Shown here piece after piece: positions 1-10,646 of a stretch of 64,000 nt of DNA (within the stretch, counting starts at the first letter, position 1; each line of letters begins with the position of its first letter). Position numbers and translations under genes: made by a program. The notes below the pieces were generated by a model. That model worked only from the letters and a program-made list of their open reading frames with translations. It ran no database searches and had not been told where the DNA came from. Source of the DNA: Streptomycetaceae bacterium (GTDB taxonomy: Bacteria > Actinomycetota > Actinomycetes > Nanopelagicales > Nanopelagicaceae); assembly GCA_027483765.1 (NCBI GenBank), contig JAIXTW010000011.1, positions 111,814 to 175,813 of the forward strand. Direction: 5' to 3'.

Positions 1-1
1 A

Positions 2-2160
<2,159 letters not shown>

Positions 2161-2170
2161 AGATTTACTT

Positions 2171-3826
2171 CTACTTTTTAAACCACACCGTTGTGCCAGC
2201 TGGAATCTTTCCATCGACAAGTGGATGAGATGAGATAAGTATTTCTCCCTTAGGCATTGAATAAGGCTGGCCTCGGAAGTTTGTTATGCAATGCCAACCG
2301 TTGGGGCGAGAGAAGTGCAAGACCGATGTATTTCCAGTCTTATGCCACTTTAACTTTTCCTCAGTGATAAGGGATTTACGAATTCCTAGCGCGATGCGAT
2401 AAATCGAGAGCGCTGAATTTGGATCATTCTCTTCGGCTTCGACCGAGTAATCGGCAAACCATTGTGGCTGCGGCAAGTGCGCCCCACCATTTCCGAAGCC
2501 AAAGGAAGAACCAGATTTTTCCCATGGAAGTGGCACGCGACAACCATCGCGACCCTTATCAATCTTGTGATTGCGTAAGTATTGCGGGTCCTGAATTTTA
2601 CTCGCTGGAATATCGGTCACCTCGTGAAGTCCGAGCTCTTCACCTTGGTACATATAAGTACTGCCAGGCAGTGCCAGAATAAAGAGCGTTGCAGCTAGCG
2701 CGTTCTGTGTTCCAGCTGCCTTATCTAATGGATGCGACTTTCCATCAGAGAGCATCCAGGAACGACGATCGACCGCCGGATTTAATCCCATCTTGGTCGC
2801 ATGGCGAATTTGATCGTGGTTAGAAAGAGTCCACGTACAGGAAGACTTATTCTTCGTTGCCAACTCGAGTGCTTCCTGAACACTCTCTTTATATGCAGCC
2901 GCTTCAAATGGCGTGTCAATGAAACGGAAATCAAAACATTGACCAAGCGTCTTTGTGCTGGCATAGAGTGGAATTCGCTCCGGGTGCACAAATGCTTCAG
3001 CTACAGCAACACGTGGCGGGTCGTATTGATTAAAGAGTTTGCGCCAATCTTTATAAATCTTAAATAGTTCATCGCGGTCGGCCAGAATTCCCTTACCTTT
3101 TTTGCCGCGTTCATCAAGTCCTTCAAAGACTGCCAAGTTACGAAGCGGTTCAGATAAATCTTTCTTCAGCGCATGTGCCACATCGATACGGAAACCATCG
3201 ACGCCACGATCTGCCCAAAACTTGAGCGTCTTAAGGAATTCTTTTTCAACCTCTGGGTTATCCCAGTTGAAATCTGGCTGCTCTGGTGCAAACCAATGCA
3301 TGTACCACTGGTTATGTTTTCCACCCATGGCAGATTCATGCGTCCACGCGCTCGGCGCAAAGTGCGAAACCCAATCAGTGGGTGGAAGTTCACCATTCTC
3401 GCCTCGCCCATCACGGAAGATGTAGCGGTTGCGCGCCTTTGAACCCGGCTTTGCCTCAATCGCTTCTTTAAACCAGATATGCAAATTTGAAGAGTGATTA
3501 GGAACGATATCTACAAATACTCGAATGCCGACCTGGTGTAGCGCCTTTAACATCTCATCGAAATCTGCAAGAGTTCCAAGTTTTGGATCTACATCACGAT
3601 AGTCATCGACGTCATACCCGCCATCGGCTAGCGCCGAAGGATAGAAAGGACTCAACCAGACAGCATCGAGGCTCAGTGATTTGAGGTATGGAATACGAGA
3701 AGTAATTCCCTTGAGATCACCGATGCCATCGCCATTTGAGTCAGCGAAGCTGCGCGGGTAAATCTGATAGATGGCCGCTTGCCGCCACCAATTCTTATCT
3801 TTTGAGAGTCCTGCGCTTTTCGGCAT
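2171..3826 (-). CDS. GH13 alpha-glucosidase (oligo-1,6-glucosidase type)
   Basis: A 551-aa glycoside hydrolase family 13 enzyme that releases glucose from alpha-linked oligosaccharides or disaccharides. All four GH13 regions are present: DIVPNH at 106-111, GFRIDVAHAL at 211-220 (nucleophile D215), AVAEAF with acid E277, and SNHDQ with D338. QIYPRSFADSNGDGIGDLKG near the N terminus is typical of alpha-glucosidases. No signal peptide is seen, so it is cytoplasmic. ATG 3826 is preferred over an upstream in-frame codon at 3958 because a -10 TAGAGT lies 7 nt before it. The exact substrate is unclear. The gene converges on the FKBP gene with a 10-nt gap. Confidence 0.92.
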   Translation of the reverse strand: MPKSAGLSKDKNWWRQAAIYQIYPRSFADSNGDGIGDLKGITSRIPYLKSLSLDAVWLSPFYPSALADGGYDVDDYRDVDPKLGTLADFDEMLKALHQVGIRVFVDIVPNHSSNLHIWFKEAIEAKPGSKARNRYIFRDGRGENGELPPTDWVSHFAPSAWTHESAMGGKHNQWYMHWFAPEQPDFNWDNPEVEKEFLKTLKFWADRGVDGFRIDVAHALKKDLSEPLRNLAVFEGLDERGKKGKGILADRDELFKIYKDWRKLFNQYDPPRVAVAEAFVHPERIPLYASTKTLGQCFDFRFIDTPFEAAAYKESVQEALELATKNKSSCTWTLSNHDQIRHATKMGLNPAVDRRSWMLSDGKSHPLDKAAGTQNALAATLFILALPGSTYMYQGEELGLHEVTDIPASKIQDPQYLRNHKIDKGRDGCRVPLPWEKSGSSFGFGNGGAHLPQPQWFADYSVEAEENDPNSALSIYRIALGIRKSLITEEKLKWHKTGNTSVLHFSRPNGWHCITNFRGQPYSMPKGEILISSHPLVDGKIPAGTTVWFKK

Positions 3827-3833
3827 GCGCCCT

Positions 3834-3839
3834 ACTCTA
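3834..3839 (-). promoter_or_regulatory. -10 element TAGAGT of the alpha-glucosidase gene
   Basis: On the minus strand TAGAGT is followed by 7 nt and the ATG at 3826. There is no ribosome binding site, which suggests a leaderless mRNA and supports the short start. Confidence 0.5.
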
Positions 3840-3931
3840 CGGAGGCGCGAGCGTAATAAACACCGGAATAGCGCAATTGTGACGCAATTGAAATGAATTT
3901 GCGGTTTTGTGCAGTCACATCGAGTTATTCG

Positions 3932-3937
3932 TAGACT
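3932..3937 (+). promoter_or_regulatory. -10 element TAGACT of the TRIC-like gene (leaderless)
   Basis: TAGACT lies 6 nt before ATG 3944. A possible -35 TTGTGC at 3907-3912 has a 19-nt spacer. No Shine-Dalgarno sequence is present. Confidence 0.55.
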
Positions 3938-3943
3938 GGCCCC

Positions 3944-4543
3944 ATGGACTTGCTTCACTTACTGGATCTGCTTGCCACCTTCGCCTTCGCACTTGTCGGT
4001 GCACGGGTAGCTGCAGATAAGGGTCTCGACTACGGCGGCATCGCATTTATTGCAGCGATTGCATCAGTTTCAGGCGGAACCTTGCGAAATGTGTTTCTTG
4101 GACTGACTCCCATCTGGATCACCGATGGGTGGATTGTGCTCAGCATTATTGCTGCTGCAGTTATCACTTTGGCATTTAGACGTGTAACGCATATTGGTAA
4201 GACGCTGCTGATCATGGACACATTCGGCCTTGCGGTAGCGACAGTATCTGGAGCTCAGTTAGCGTTCCAGGAAAATGTAGCTTGGTATGCCGCAATACTT
4301 TTGGGAGTAATCACGGCCGTTACTGGTGGGTTATTGCGAGACATACTCTGCCAATTAGAGCCAGTCTTACTGCACCGCGAAACTATTGGAACGTCAGCTC
4401 TGATGGGCGCAATCACTTTTGTAGCTCTGCATCAACTGAGCGTCTCAGATAACTTAGCAGCTATCGTCGGGGGAGCAGTTGTAATTCTTACTCGCGTGAT
4501 TTCAATTCAATTCGATCTGCATCTTCCGAAATTCAAGAAGTAG
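3944..4543 (+). CDS. TRIC-like (UPF0126/YadS family) membrane protein
   Basis: A 199-aa integral membrane protein with about seven predicted hydrophobic segments. It has the two-fold repeated UPF0126 pattern: ALVGARVAADKGLDYGGI and SVSGGTLRNVFLG in the first half, then GVITAVTGGLLRDILC in the second. Proteins of this family are prokaryotic trimeric intracellular cation channels, and some homologues have been linked to small-molecule uptake. The role here is unknown. The start is fixed by the TAGACT -10 6 nt upstream. Confidence 0.85.
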   Translation: MDLLHLLDLLATFAFALVGARVAADKGLDYGGIAFIAAIASVSGGTLRNVFLGLTPIWITDGWIVLSIIAAAVITLAFRRVTHIGKTLLIMDTFGLAVATVSGAQLAFQENVAWYAAILLGVITAVTGGLLRDILCQLEPVLLHRETIGTSALMGAITFVALHQLSVSDNLAAIVGGAVVILTRVISIQFDLHLPKFKK

Positions 4544-4545
4544 TA

Positions 4546-4941
4546 TTAGTAAGCAACACCCGAGGCAACCATGACATTGCCCCAAGCTAAGTAATCACCG
4601 GTACGTATTACTCCAACTGCGCCATAGGCGAGGACCTTAAAGTCAGCGTGTGGAAGTGGAATGCATTCTGCCTTCGTCATGATCGCTGAAAGTTCCTTGG
4701 CACGCTCATCGGCACTTGGCTGAATTTCTTTCGCAAACCAGAACTGTTCAATAGGAAGTTCGAGTGTGAGCATCTTTAAGACATCTGTGACTTTTGGCAG
4801 GTTTGGCCCCATGGAGAGATCAATACAAGGAACGCCAGCCGGAATAGGGAAACCAGCATCAGAGATAACAATGCGATCGAAGTGGCCAGTGCGGGCAACC
4901 ATCGCTGAGATGTCGCGGTTAATGATTCCGGTAAATTTCAT
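4546..4941 (-). CDS. rbsD: D-ribose pyranase (RbsD/FucU family)
   Basis: RbsD interconverts the beta-pyranose and beta-furanose forms of ribose so that ribokinase can act. The 131-aa protein has the N-terminal GHFDRIVISDAGFPIP signature (catalytic His in TGHFD) and a C-terminal RTGDYLAWGNVMVASGV, matching RbsD more closely than FucU. It is the last gene of a three-gene unit (SIS isomerase, ribokinase, RbsD), 2 nt downstream of rbsK. No ribose transporter gene lies nearby. Confidence 0.88.
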   Translation of the reverse strand: MKFTGIINRDISAMVARTGHFDRIVISDAGFPIPAGVPCIDLSMGPNLPKVTDVLKMLTLELPIEQFWFAKEIQPSADERAKELSAIMTKAECIPLPHADFKVLAYGAVGVIRTGDYLAWGNVMVASGVAY

Positions 4942-4943
4942 TA

Positions 4944-5876
4944 CTACTCCTTGTTTTCAGATATAAAGCTTTGAACTTCACTAGGCGTTGGCGATGCCAT
5001 CGCTGCACCCTTACGGGTAACTTTCAGAGTTGCAGCATAAACGCCAAAGCGCGTTGCGGTAAAGATGTCATCGCCGGCTGCAAGCCGGGTTGCGAGGTTG
5101 GCACACATGGTGTCACCGGCTCCGATTGTGTCGATAGCTGTAACTATCGGTGCGCCTATCGTCTCTGATCTTTGGCCGTCGGTAACGAATGCACCCTTTG
5201 GTCCAAGTGTGATAACTACATTCTTGCAACCAAGCATCTGTGAAAGCGCCTGCGCCTGCTTTTGAACGTCGCCTTCGATTCCGGTTAACTCTGCCGCTTC
5301 ACCTTCGTTAGGGACAACAACATCTACGAGCCCCTCCCACCCTGCAAGCGGTGCCACGGGAGCGGGCGTCAGTATCACCATCACACCGTTATCTTTGGCC
5401 AACTTTGCGGCAGCGAAATTTCCATCTGCTGGAAGCTCTAGTTGAAGAAGTAAAACATCTGATTCGATAATGGATTGGCGATGGCGCTGAATGTAATCGG
5501 CGCCGCCTAAATCATTTGATTGCGGGATGATGATGATCGAGTTATCACCATCGCCTGTCACAACCGGAAGTCCAACACCGGTACCCAGCTCATCGCTATG
5601 TTCAATATCTGTAGCTCTCACACCTTCTGCAACAAATGCCTTCATGAAGTCATCGCCGAAGTTATCGGTGCCAAGATTTCCGAGCATCGCGCTATTTGCT
5701 CCGGCGCGCCCGGCCGAGATTGCTTGATTAAAACCTTTTCCGCCTAGTGCGATTGCGAAGCTATCACCGCGCAGGGTCTCACCACTCTTTGGTCGTCTTG
5801 GTGTGTAAGCCACTAGATCCATCATGAAACTGCCAAAAGTTGTTACGCGTGGATTCTTTGAATTTTCTGACATCAC
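4944..5876 (-). CDS. rbsK: ribokinase (PfkB family)
   Basis: A 310-aa PfkB-family sugar kinase. The N-terminal GGKGFNQAISAGRAGA and the C-terminal DTIGAGDTMCANLATRLAAG (anion hole and catalytic Asp in GAGD) are the family signatures. It should phosphorylate ribose, or a related pentose or nucleoside, at O5. The presence of rbsD next to it supports ribose. The first two codons are ATG ATG and overlap the stop of the SIS gene, implying translational coupling. Confidence 0.9.
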   Translation of the reverse strand: MMSENSKNPRVTTFGSFMMDLVAYTPRRPKSGETLRGDSFAIALGGKGFNQAISAGRAGANSAMLGNLGTDNFGDDFMKAFVAEGVRATDIEHSDELGTGVGLPVVTGDGDNSIIIIPQSNDLGGADYIQRHRQSIIESDVLLLQLELPADGNFAAAKLAKDNGVMVILTPAPVAPLAGWEGLVDVVVPNEGEAAELTGIEGDVQKQAQALSQMLGCKNVVITLGPKGAFVTDGQRSETIGAPIVTAIDTIGAGDTMCANLATRLAAGDDIFTATRFGVYAATLKVTRKGAAMASPTPSEVQSFISENKE

Positions 5877-6472
5877 TTATTCGTAGCCTGACCAAGAGCG
5901 CCGCCAGGATGGAACTGCCCAAACTTCTCTGATGTGAAACCACGATGTGCCATAAGTGCCGATGCAAGTGCATCGCCAGCGGCAATAGTGAGTGTGGTTG
6001 AAGTTGTTGGTGCAAGGTTCAGCGGATCAGCCTCACGTTCGCAGGCAATGCTGATCGTCGCATCTGCAGTCTTGGCAAGGGTGGAAGTTACATCCTTGGT
6101 CATTGCGATGACTTTGTTGCCCCAGCTCTTAGCCATACGGGTGATGGCAATTACTTCGGCAGTTTCGCCTGAATTTGAAATTGCGATAAGAACATCTGCT
6201 GCATTGAGCGAGCCAGAATCTCCATGAAGAGCGTCGGCTGCATGAAGGAAGAATGCTGGTGTTCCGGTACTAGAAAGTGTTGCCGCCATCTTTGCACCGA
6301 CGAGTCCTGATTTTCCAAGGCCAGTAACTACAACAGAACCTTTACATTCAATGATTAGTTCTAGCGCCGGCTTTAAATTTGTTGCAAAAGTTTGCGCAAA
6401 GGAATTGAGTGCAGCAGCTTCGGTTTGAAGGGCAACTCCTGCAGCTGCAAGGGCCTTCGATAAATCAGACAT
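5873..6472 (-). CDS. SIS-domain sugar-phosphate isomerase (KdsD/GutQ-like, no CBS)
   Basis: A single SIS domain of 199 aa related to arabinose-5-phosphate isomerases: VTGLGKSGLVGAKMAATLSS, HGDSGSLNAADVLIAISNSG, and the C-terminal FHPGGALG. The CBS pair found in KdsD/GutQ (~320 aa) is absent. An actinobacterium has no KDO pathway, so a role in pentose- or hexose-phosphate isomerisation linked to rbsK is more likely. This is inference. A GGAGTG lies 6 nt before the ATG. It is the first gene of the cassette. Confidence 0.82.
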   Translation of the reverse strand: MSDLSKALAAAGVALQTEAAALNSFAQTFATNLKPALELIIECKGSVVVTGLGKSGLVGAKMAATLSSTGTPAFFLHAADALHGDSGSLNAADVLIAISNSGETAEVIAITRMAKSWGNKVIAMTKDVTSTLAKTADATISIACEREADPLNLAPTTSTTLTIAAGDALASALMAHRGFTSEKFGQFHPGGALGQATNK

Positions 6473-6544
6473 ATTTCACTCCATTAATTCCTGGCGATTC
6501 ACTTCTTGTCATGCCGATGGAGGTTAATCCTAAACAAAGACTTG

Positions 6545-6617
6545 TGGGCTGTGTAGGATTCGAACCTACGACCCAGCGATTAAGAGTCGCTTGCTCTACC
6601 AACTGAGCTAACAGCCC
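6545..6617 (-). tRNA. tRNA-Lys (anticodon CTT)
   Basis: A complete 73-nt cloverleaf: acceptor GGGCTGT/ACAGCCC, D-arm with AGCTCAGTTGGTAGAGC, anticodon loop CTCTTAA, T-loop TTCGAAT, discriminator A. The 3' CCA is not encoded (CAA follows). Confidence 0.95.
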
Positions 6618-6716
6618 ATTTAAACGCCGAAACGCTTAAATGCAGGGCAGACAATACCAGCGCTGAGGACCTTGTCTAACCACCCATAGAAAATCGCCTA
6701 TTGAGGGCGGGGACAT

Positions 6717-7073
<357 letters not shown>

Positions 7074-7079
7074 TTACTT

Positions 7080-8348
7080 TTAGTACCGGTTTGAGTTTCC
7101 GGTGATGTCATAGGCAGATTCTGCATGGAAAGTTGTATCTAGGCCGTTGAGTTCATCATCACGATAGGCGCGGAATCCAATTGTCTTTTGAATAACAGTA
7201 GCGATAATCCAGGTGGCAACAAAGGAGAAGAGTGCAACCGCCAGAATTGCAATGACTTGGCGAGTCAGCTGAGTTGTTCCGCCGCCGACCAGCAGCCCAT
7301 CTGCGCCTGCAGCATTTGCTGTCACGGTTGCAATGAGGCCGATTGCAAGCATTCCGAGGATTCCGCCAACGCCGTGTACTCCAACAACGTCGAGTGAATC
7401 GTCATAACCAAATTTATATTTACGTGTCACAGCCCAAGCTGAAACAACACCGGCGATGAGTCCGAGCAATAGAGCACCCAACGGATTTAAGTAACCGCAT
7501 GCAGGAGTGATTGCAACAGCACCTGCAATAGCACCTGAGGCAACACCAAGGGTGGTGGCCTTTCCATCGCGCTTCTTCTCATATGCAATCCATGTCATGG
7601 CAGCAGCTGCGGTACAAATCTGAGTATTGATCATTGCAGTTGCCGCTAAGGAACCAGCTGAGAGCGCCGACCCTGCGTTAAATCCAAACCAACCAAACCA
7701 GAGCATTCCGGCGCCAAGTAGAACTAGCGGCATATTGTGAGGACGCATCGGATCGCGTTTAAAACCATCGCGCTTTCCGAGAACAAGTGCCAGTGCTAAC
7801 GCGGCAGCTCCGGAGTTAATCTCAACAACTGTTCCACCAGCAAAATCAAGTGCCTTCAACTTATCGATTATCCATCCGCCCTCACCGTTTTGAGCTGCGA
7901 AGGCCCAGTGTGCAACGGGAAGATAAACGAGAGTTATCCAGACTCCGACAAAAATAACCCAAGAGCCATACTTCGCGCGATCGGCAATTGCACCTGAAAG
8001 AAGTGCAACAGTAATAATTGCAAAAGTTAACTGGAACATTGCAAAAGCAAGGACTGGAATCTGGTGGCCTTCTGCACCTGTGACTTGATCCAGTGTGGAA
8101 GCCAAGCCGATGTGGTCTAGGTTTCCGATGAAGCCGCCTTGTGATTTACCAAATGCGAGTGAGTATCCGTAGAGCACCCAAATGATTGTCGTAATGCCCA
8201 TTGCTGCAAATGACATCATCATCATATTGAGCGCTGATTTTGCACGAACCATTCCGCCGTAAAAGATTGCTAGCCCCGGTGTCATAAAGAGAACCAGTGC
8301 AGCACTTGCTAAAACCCACGCTGTGTCACCACTGTTAATCGCCGGCAT
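7080..8348 (-). CDS. amtB: ammonium transporter (Amt family)
   Basis: A 422-aa, roughly 11-helix channel for ammonium uptake. The two pore histidines are present, in RPHNMPLVLLGAGML and in VVGVHGVGGILG. FGWFGFNAGSALSAGS is the Amt signature. Its ATG overlaps the ppa stop (TAATG), so ppa, amtB and glnB are probably one transcript in the order ppa-amtB-glnB. PII encoded next to it is the expected channel regulator. The coupling to ppa is less common. Confidence 0.95.
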   Translation of the reverse strand: MPAINSGDTAWVLASAALVLFMTPGLAIFYGGMVRAKSALNMMMMSFAAMGITTIIWVLYGYSLAFGKSQGGFIGNLDHIGLASTLDQVTGAEGHQIPVLAFAMFQLTFAIITVALLSGAIADRAKYGSWVIFVGVWITLVYLPVAHWAFAAQNGEGGWIIDKLKALDFAGGTVVEINSGAAALALALVLGKRDGFKRDPMRPHNMPLVLLGAGMLWFGWFGFNAGSALSAGSLAATAMINTQICTAAAAMTWIAYEKKRDGKATTLGVASGAIAGAVAITPACGYLNPLGALLLGLIAGVVSAWAVTRKYKFGYDDSLDVVGVHGVGGILGMLAIGLIATVTANAAGADGLLVGGGTTQLTRQVIAILAVALFSFVATWIIATVIQKTIGFRAYRDDELNGLDTTFHAESAYDITGNSNRY

Positions 8349-8836
8349 TACTTATGTGTCTCCTGGTAGCGCGCATAGGAAGCCTGAATTTCTGCTTCGG
8401 CTGCATCGTGGCCAACCCAATCTCCGCCGTGTACTTCTTTACCTGGCTCAAGCGTTTTATAAACTTCAAAGAAGTGCTTGATTTCATCGAGTTCGTAATA
8501 AGGGACATCAGCTAAATCATTGAGGTTGTTCTTGCGAATATCGCCAGCTGCAACACAGAGCAACTTGTCGTCGCCACCTTTTTCATCAGTCATTCGGAAC
8601 ATTCCGATAACGCGACATGAAACTACGCACCCAGGAAAGGTTGGCTCATCGAGCATGATCAGCGCATCGAGTGGATCGCCATCATTGGACAGAGTGTTCT
8701 TTACAAAGCCGTAGTCGTGCGGAAAACGAGTTGCGGTAAAGAGCATGCGATCGAGGCGAACTTCGCCGGTCTCATGATTGATTTCATACTTATTGCGCGA
8801 ACCTGCTGGAATTTCCACAACAACATCGAAGACCAT
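8348..8836 (-). CDS. ppa: inorganic pyrophosphatase
   Basis: A 162-aa family I soluble pyrophosphatase that hydrolyses PPi to drive biosynthetic reactions. Signatures are EIPAGSRNKYE, the DGDPLDALIMLDEPTFPG metal site, and a C-terminal HFFEVYKTLEPGKEV. The size is normal for bacteria. It is the first gene of the ppa-amtB-glnB unit, 54 nt downstream of tRNA-His. Confidence 0.96.
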   Translation of the reverse strand: MVFDVVVEIPAGSRNKYEINHETGEVRLDRMLFTATRFPHDYGFVKNTLSNDGDPLDALIMLDEPTFPGCVVSCRVIGMFRMTDEKGGDDKLLCVAAGDIRKNNLNDLADVPYYELDEIKHFFEVYKTLEPGKEVHGGDWVGHDAAEAEIQASYARYQETHK

Positions 8837-8889
8837 AAGAACCGACTCTCTCTAACTACGAATTGATGCAATAAAAAAGTAAAACGTGG

Positions 8890-8963
8890 GGTGAGCGACG
8901 GGGCTCGAACCCGCGACATCTCGGACCACAACCGAGTGCTCTACCAGCTGAGCTACGCCCACC
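8890..8963 (-). tRNA. tRNA-His (anticodon GTG)
   Basis: A complete cloverleaf with the extra 5' G(-1) paired to discriminator C73, diagnostic of tRNA-His. The acceptor is GTGGGCG/CGCTCAC, the anticodon loop is TTGTGGT, and the T-loop is TTCGAGC. A CCA is encoded directly after the discriminator (minus strand, 8887-8889). Confidence 0.95.
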
Positions 8964-8979
8964 ATGTGCTGTGCAGGGA

Positions 8980-9549
8980 CTACTTTACCTGCCCGGACTC
9001 GCTTTGGATAAATACGCTCTGGCGGTAGTAGGCCAGTTCGGCAATTGAGTCGCGGATGTCGCCAAGTGCGCGGTGATTGCCGGTCTTTGCTGGGGCTGCG
9101 AAGTAGATTTTTGGATACCAGCGTCGCGCCAGTTCCTTGATCGATGAGACATCGACGGTGCGGTAGTGCAGAAAGTCATTGAGTGCGAGCATGTCGCGGG
9201 CGATGAAGTTTCGGTCTACCGAGACTGAGTTTCCAGCCAGTGGTGATTTTCCTGGTTCACACCCAGCCGATGTCAGATAAGTAAGTATCTGCTCTTGCGC
9301 CTGTTCGATTGAAATGCCATCTGGAATTTGAGTGATGAGCCCTGAAGCTGTGTGCATCTGGCGAACAAAATCTCCCATGGCATCCAGCTGCTCCGGCGTT
9401 GCCTTGATGACGAGATCCACGCCCTCGCCGATGATGTTCAGCTCTGAATCGGTCACAAGTACGGCAATCTCAACCAGGGCATCTTTAGCCAGATCCAGCC
9501 CGGTCATTTCGCAATCAATCCAGATCAGGTGGGGGAGTTCAGTAGCCAT
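8980..9549 (-). CDS. orn: oligoribonuclease
   Basis: A 189-aa DEDDh 3'-5' exonuclease that degrades 2-5-mer RNAs and linear dinucleotides such as pGpG. WIDCEMTGLD carries D12 and E14 of the active site. AGNSVSVDRNFIARDM and a C-terminal NHRALGDIRDSIAEL supply the remaining acidic and His residues. The length matches the family. A -10-like TACTCT sits 7 nt before the ATG, with no ribosome site. Confidence 0.95.
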   Translation of the reverse strand: MATELPHLIWIDCEMTGLDLAKDALVEIAVLVTDSELNIIGEGVDLVIKATPEQLDAMGDFVRQMHTASGLITQIPDGISIEQAQEQILTYLTSAGCEPGKSPLAGNSVSVDRNFIARDMLALNDFLHYRTVDVSSIKELARRWYPKIYFAAPAKTGNHRALGDIRDSIAELAYYRQSVFIQSESGQVK

Positions 9550-9556
9550 GGGCGCA

Positions 9557-9562
9557 AGAGTA
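9557..9562 (-). promoter_or_regulatory. -10 element TACTCT of orn (leaderless)
   Basis: On the minus strand TACTCT is followed by 7 nt and the ATG at 9549; no Shine-Dalgarno sequence is visible. Confidence 0.45.
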
Positions 9563-9597
9563 AGGGTTAGGCGGGGTGGGGTGATAATTCAGGGTCC

Positions 9598-9634
9598 GTT
9601 CACCTGCTGTTAACCAATAGTCCTTTTTTATTAC
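9598..9634 (+). promoter_or_regulatory. PHO-box-like repeats and promoter of pstCAB
   Basis: GTTCACC (9598-9604) and GTTAACC (9609-9615) are direct repeats spaced exactly 11 nt, the arrangement bound by PhoP in Streptomyces. They overlap the expected -35 position of a -10 TATTAC at 9629-9634, consistent with activation under phosphate starvation. Confidence 0.75.
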
Positions 9635-9658
9635 ACGGGTTGGTTGAAAGATGCTCTC

Positions 9659-10645
9659 ATGTCACTTGATGCCCCTGCAAAGCCAATCCCGCAGGCTCGC
9701 GAGATTACAACCAAGCCGCGCGTTTCTGATCAAATCTTCCGGTCAATTGTTACTGCATTTAGTTTTTCGGCACTAATTATTCTTGCATTGATTGCACTCT
9801 TTCTTTTTATTCAAGGTTTTAGCACCCTCAAAGAACAAGGTCTGGGATTCATCACTAATTTTGAGTGGTCCGTAACTACCGATGAAGCAGGAAAAGAGAT
9901 TGCAGACTTTGGTTTGCAAGCGATGCTCATCGGAACCATGGTTACTTCTTTTATTGCTCTCTTTATCGCTGTGCCATTAGCCGTGCTCACCGCACTCTTC
10001 CTTACCTTCTACGCACCAGAGCGAGTAAAGAAAGTTCTTGTAACAGTTGTTGACCTGATGGCGGCGTTTCCTTCAATTCTTTATGGGTTGTGGGGTTTAT
10101 TCATTCTGATGCCGATGGCGGTCTATTGGGCCGAACTTCTTCACAAGTGGCTCGGGTGGATTCCACTTTTTGATGTTCCACAACCAATTTTTACTCGTTC
10201 ACCATTTATCGCCGGACTTGTACTTGCAGTCATGATTATTCCAATCATCACCTCTGTCTCTCGAGAAGTTTTTGCTCAAACTCCACTTGATCGCGTGCAG
10301 GCTGCTTATGCACTGGGTGCTACTAAGTGGGGAGTTATCAAAGCTGTTGTACTTCCATTTGGAGCCAACGGTGTGGTCGGTGGCTCCATGCTTGGCTTAG
10401 GCCGCGCCTTTGGTGAAACAGTTGCGGTCTACTTTGTTCTTAATATTGTTTTCCGCACAAACTTTGAAATTCTCTTCACACAAGGTGGAAACGTTGCTTC
10501 CATGATTGTTTTGAAATTCGGCGAGGCAGGAGAGACCGAAATCGGCGCACTCATGGCGTCAGGTTTGGTTCTCTTCTTGCTTACTCTGATTGTTAACTTC
10601 ATTGCCAACGCTGTTGTAAACCGCACCGTGAAATCAGGTCGATAA
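9659..10645 (+). CDS. pstC: phosphate ABC transporter permease PstC
   Basis: One of two membrane subunits of the high-affinity phosphate importer. The 328-aa protein has a cytoplasmic N terminus, about six TM helices, and the permease EAA-type loop (AAYALGATKWGVIKAVVLPF). The ATG at 9659 is preferred to the in-frame TTG at 9644 because residues before it look non-conserved; this is a judgement. It begins pstC-pstA-pstB, with pstS last and separately promoted. Confidence 0.95.
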   Translation: MSLDAPAKPIPQAREITTKPRVSDQIFRSIVTAFSFSALIILALIALFLFIQGFSTLKEQGLGFITNFEWSVTTDEAGKEIADFGLQAMLIGTMVTSFIALFIAVPLAVLTALFLTFYAPERVKKVLVTVVDLMAAFPSILYGLWGLFILMPMAVYWAELLHKWLGWIPLFDVPQPIFTRSPFIAGLVLAVMIIPIITSVSREVFAQTPLDRVQAAYALGATKWGVIKAVVLPFGANGVVGGSMLGLGRAFGETVAVYFVLNIVFRTNFEILFTQGGNVASMIVLKFGEAGETEIGALMASGLVLFLLTLIVNFIANAVVNRTVKSGR

Positions 10646-10646
10646 A

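Noticed and set aside
6409..6606. Plus-strand ORF through tRNA-Lys (CVGFEPTTQRLR)
   Set aside because: Its conserved-looking part is the antisense of the tRNA; a common spurious annotation.
8701..8931. Minus-strand ORF reading into tRNA-His (SRVRAPSLTPRFTF)
   Set aside because: It translates the tRNA and then an alternative frame of ppa.
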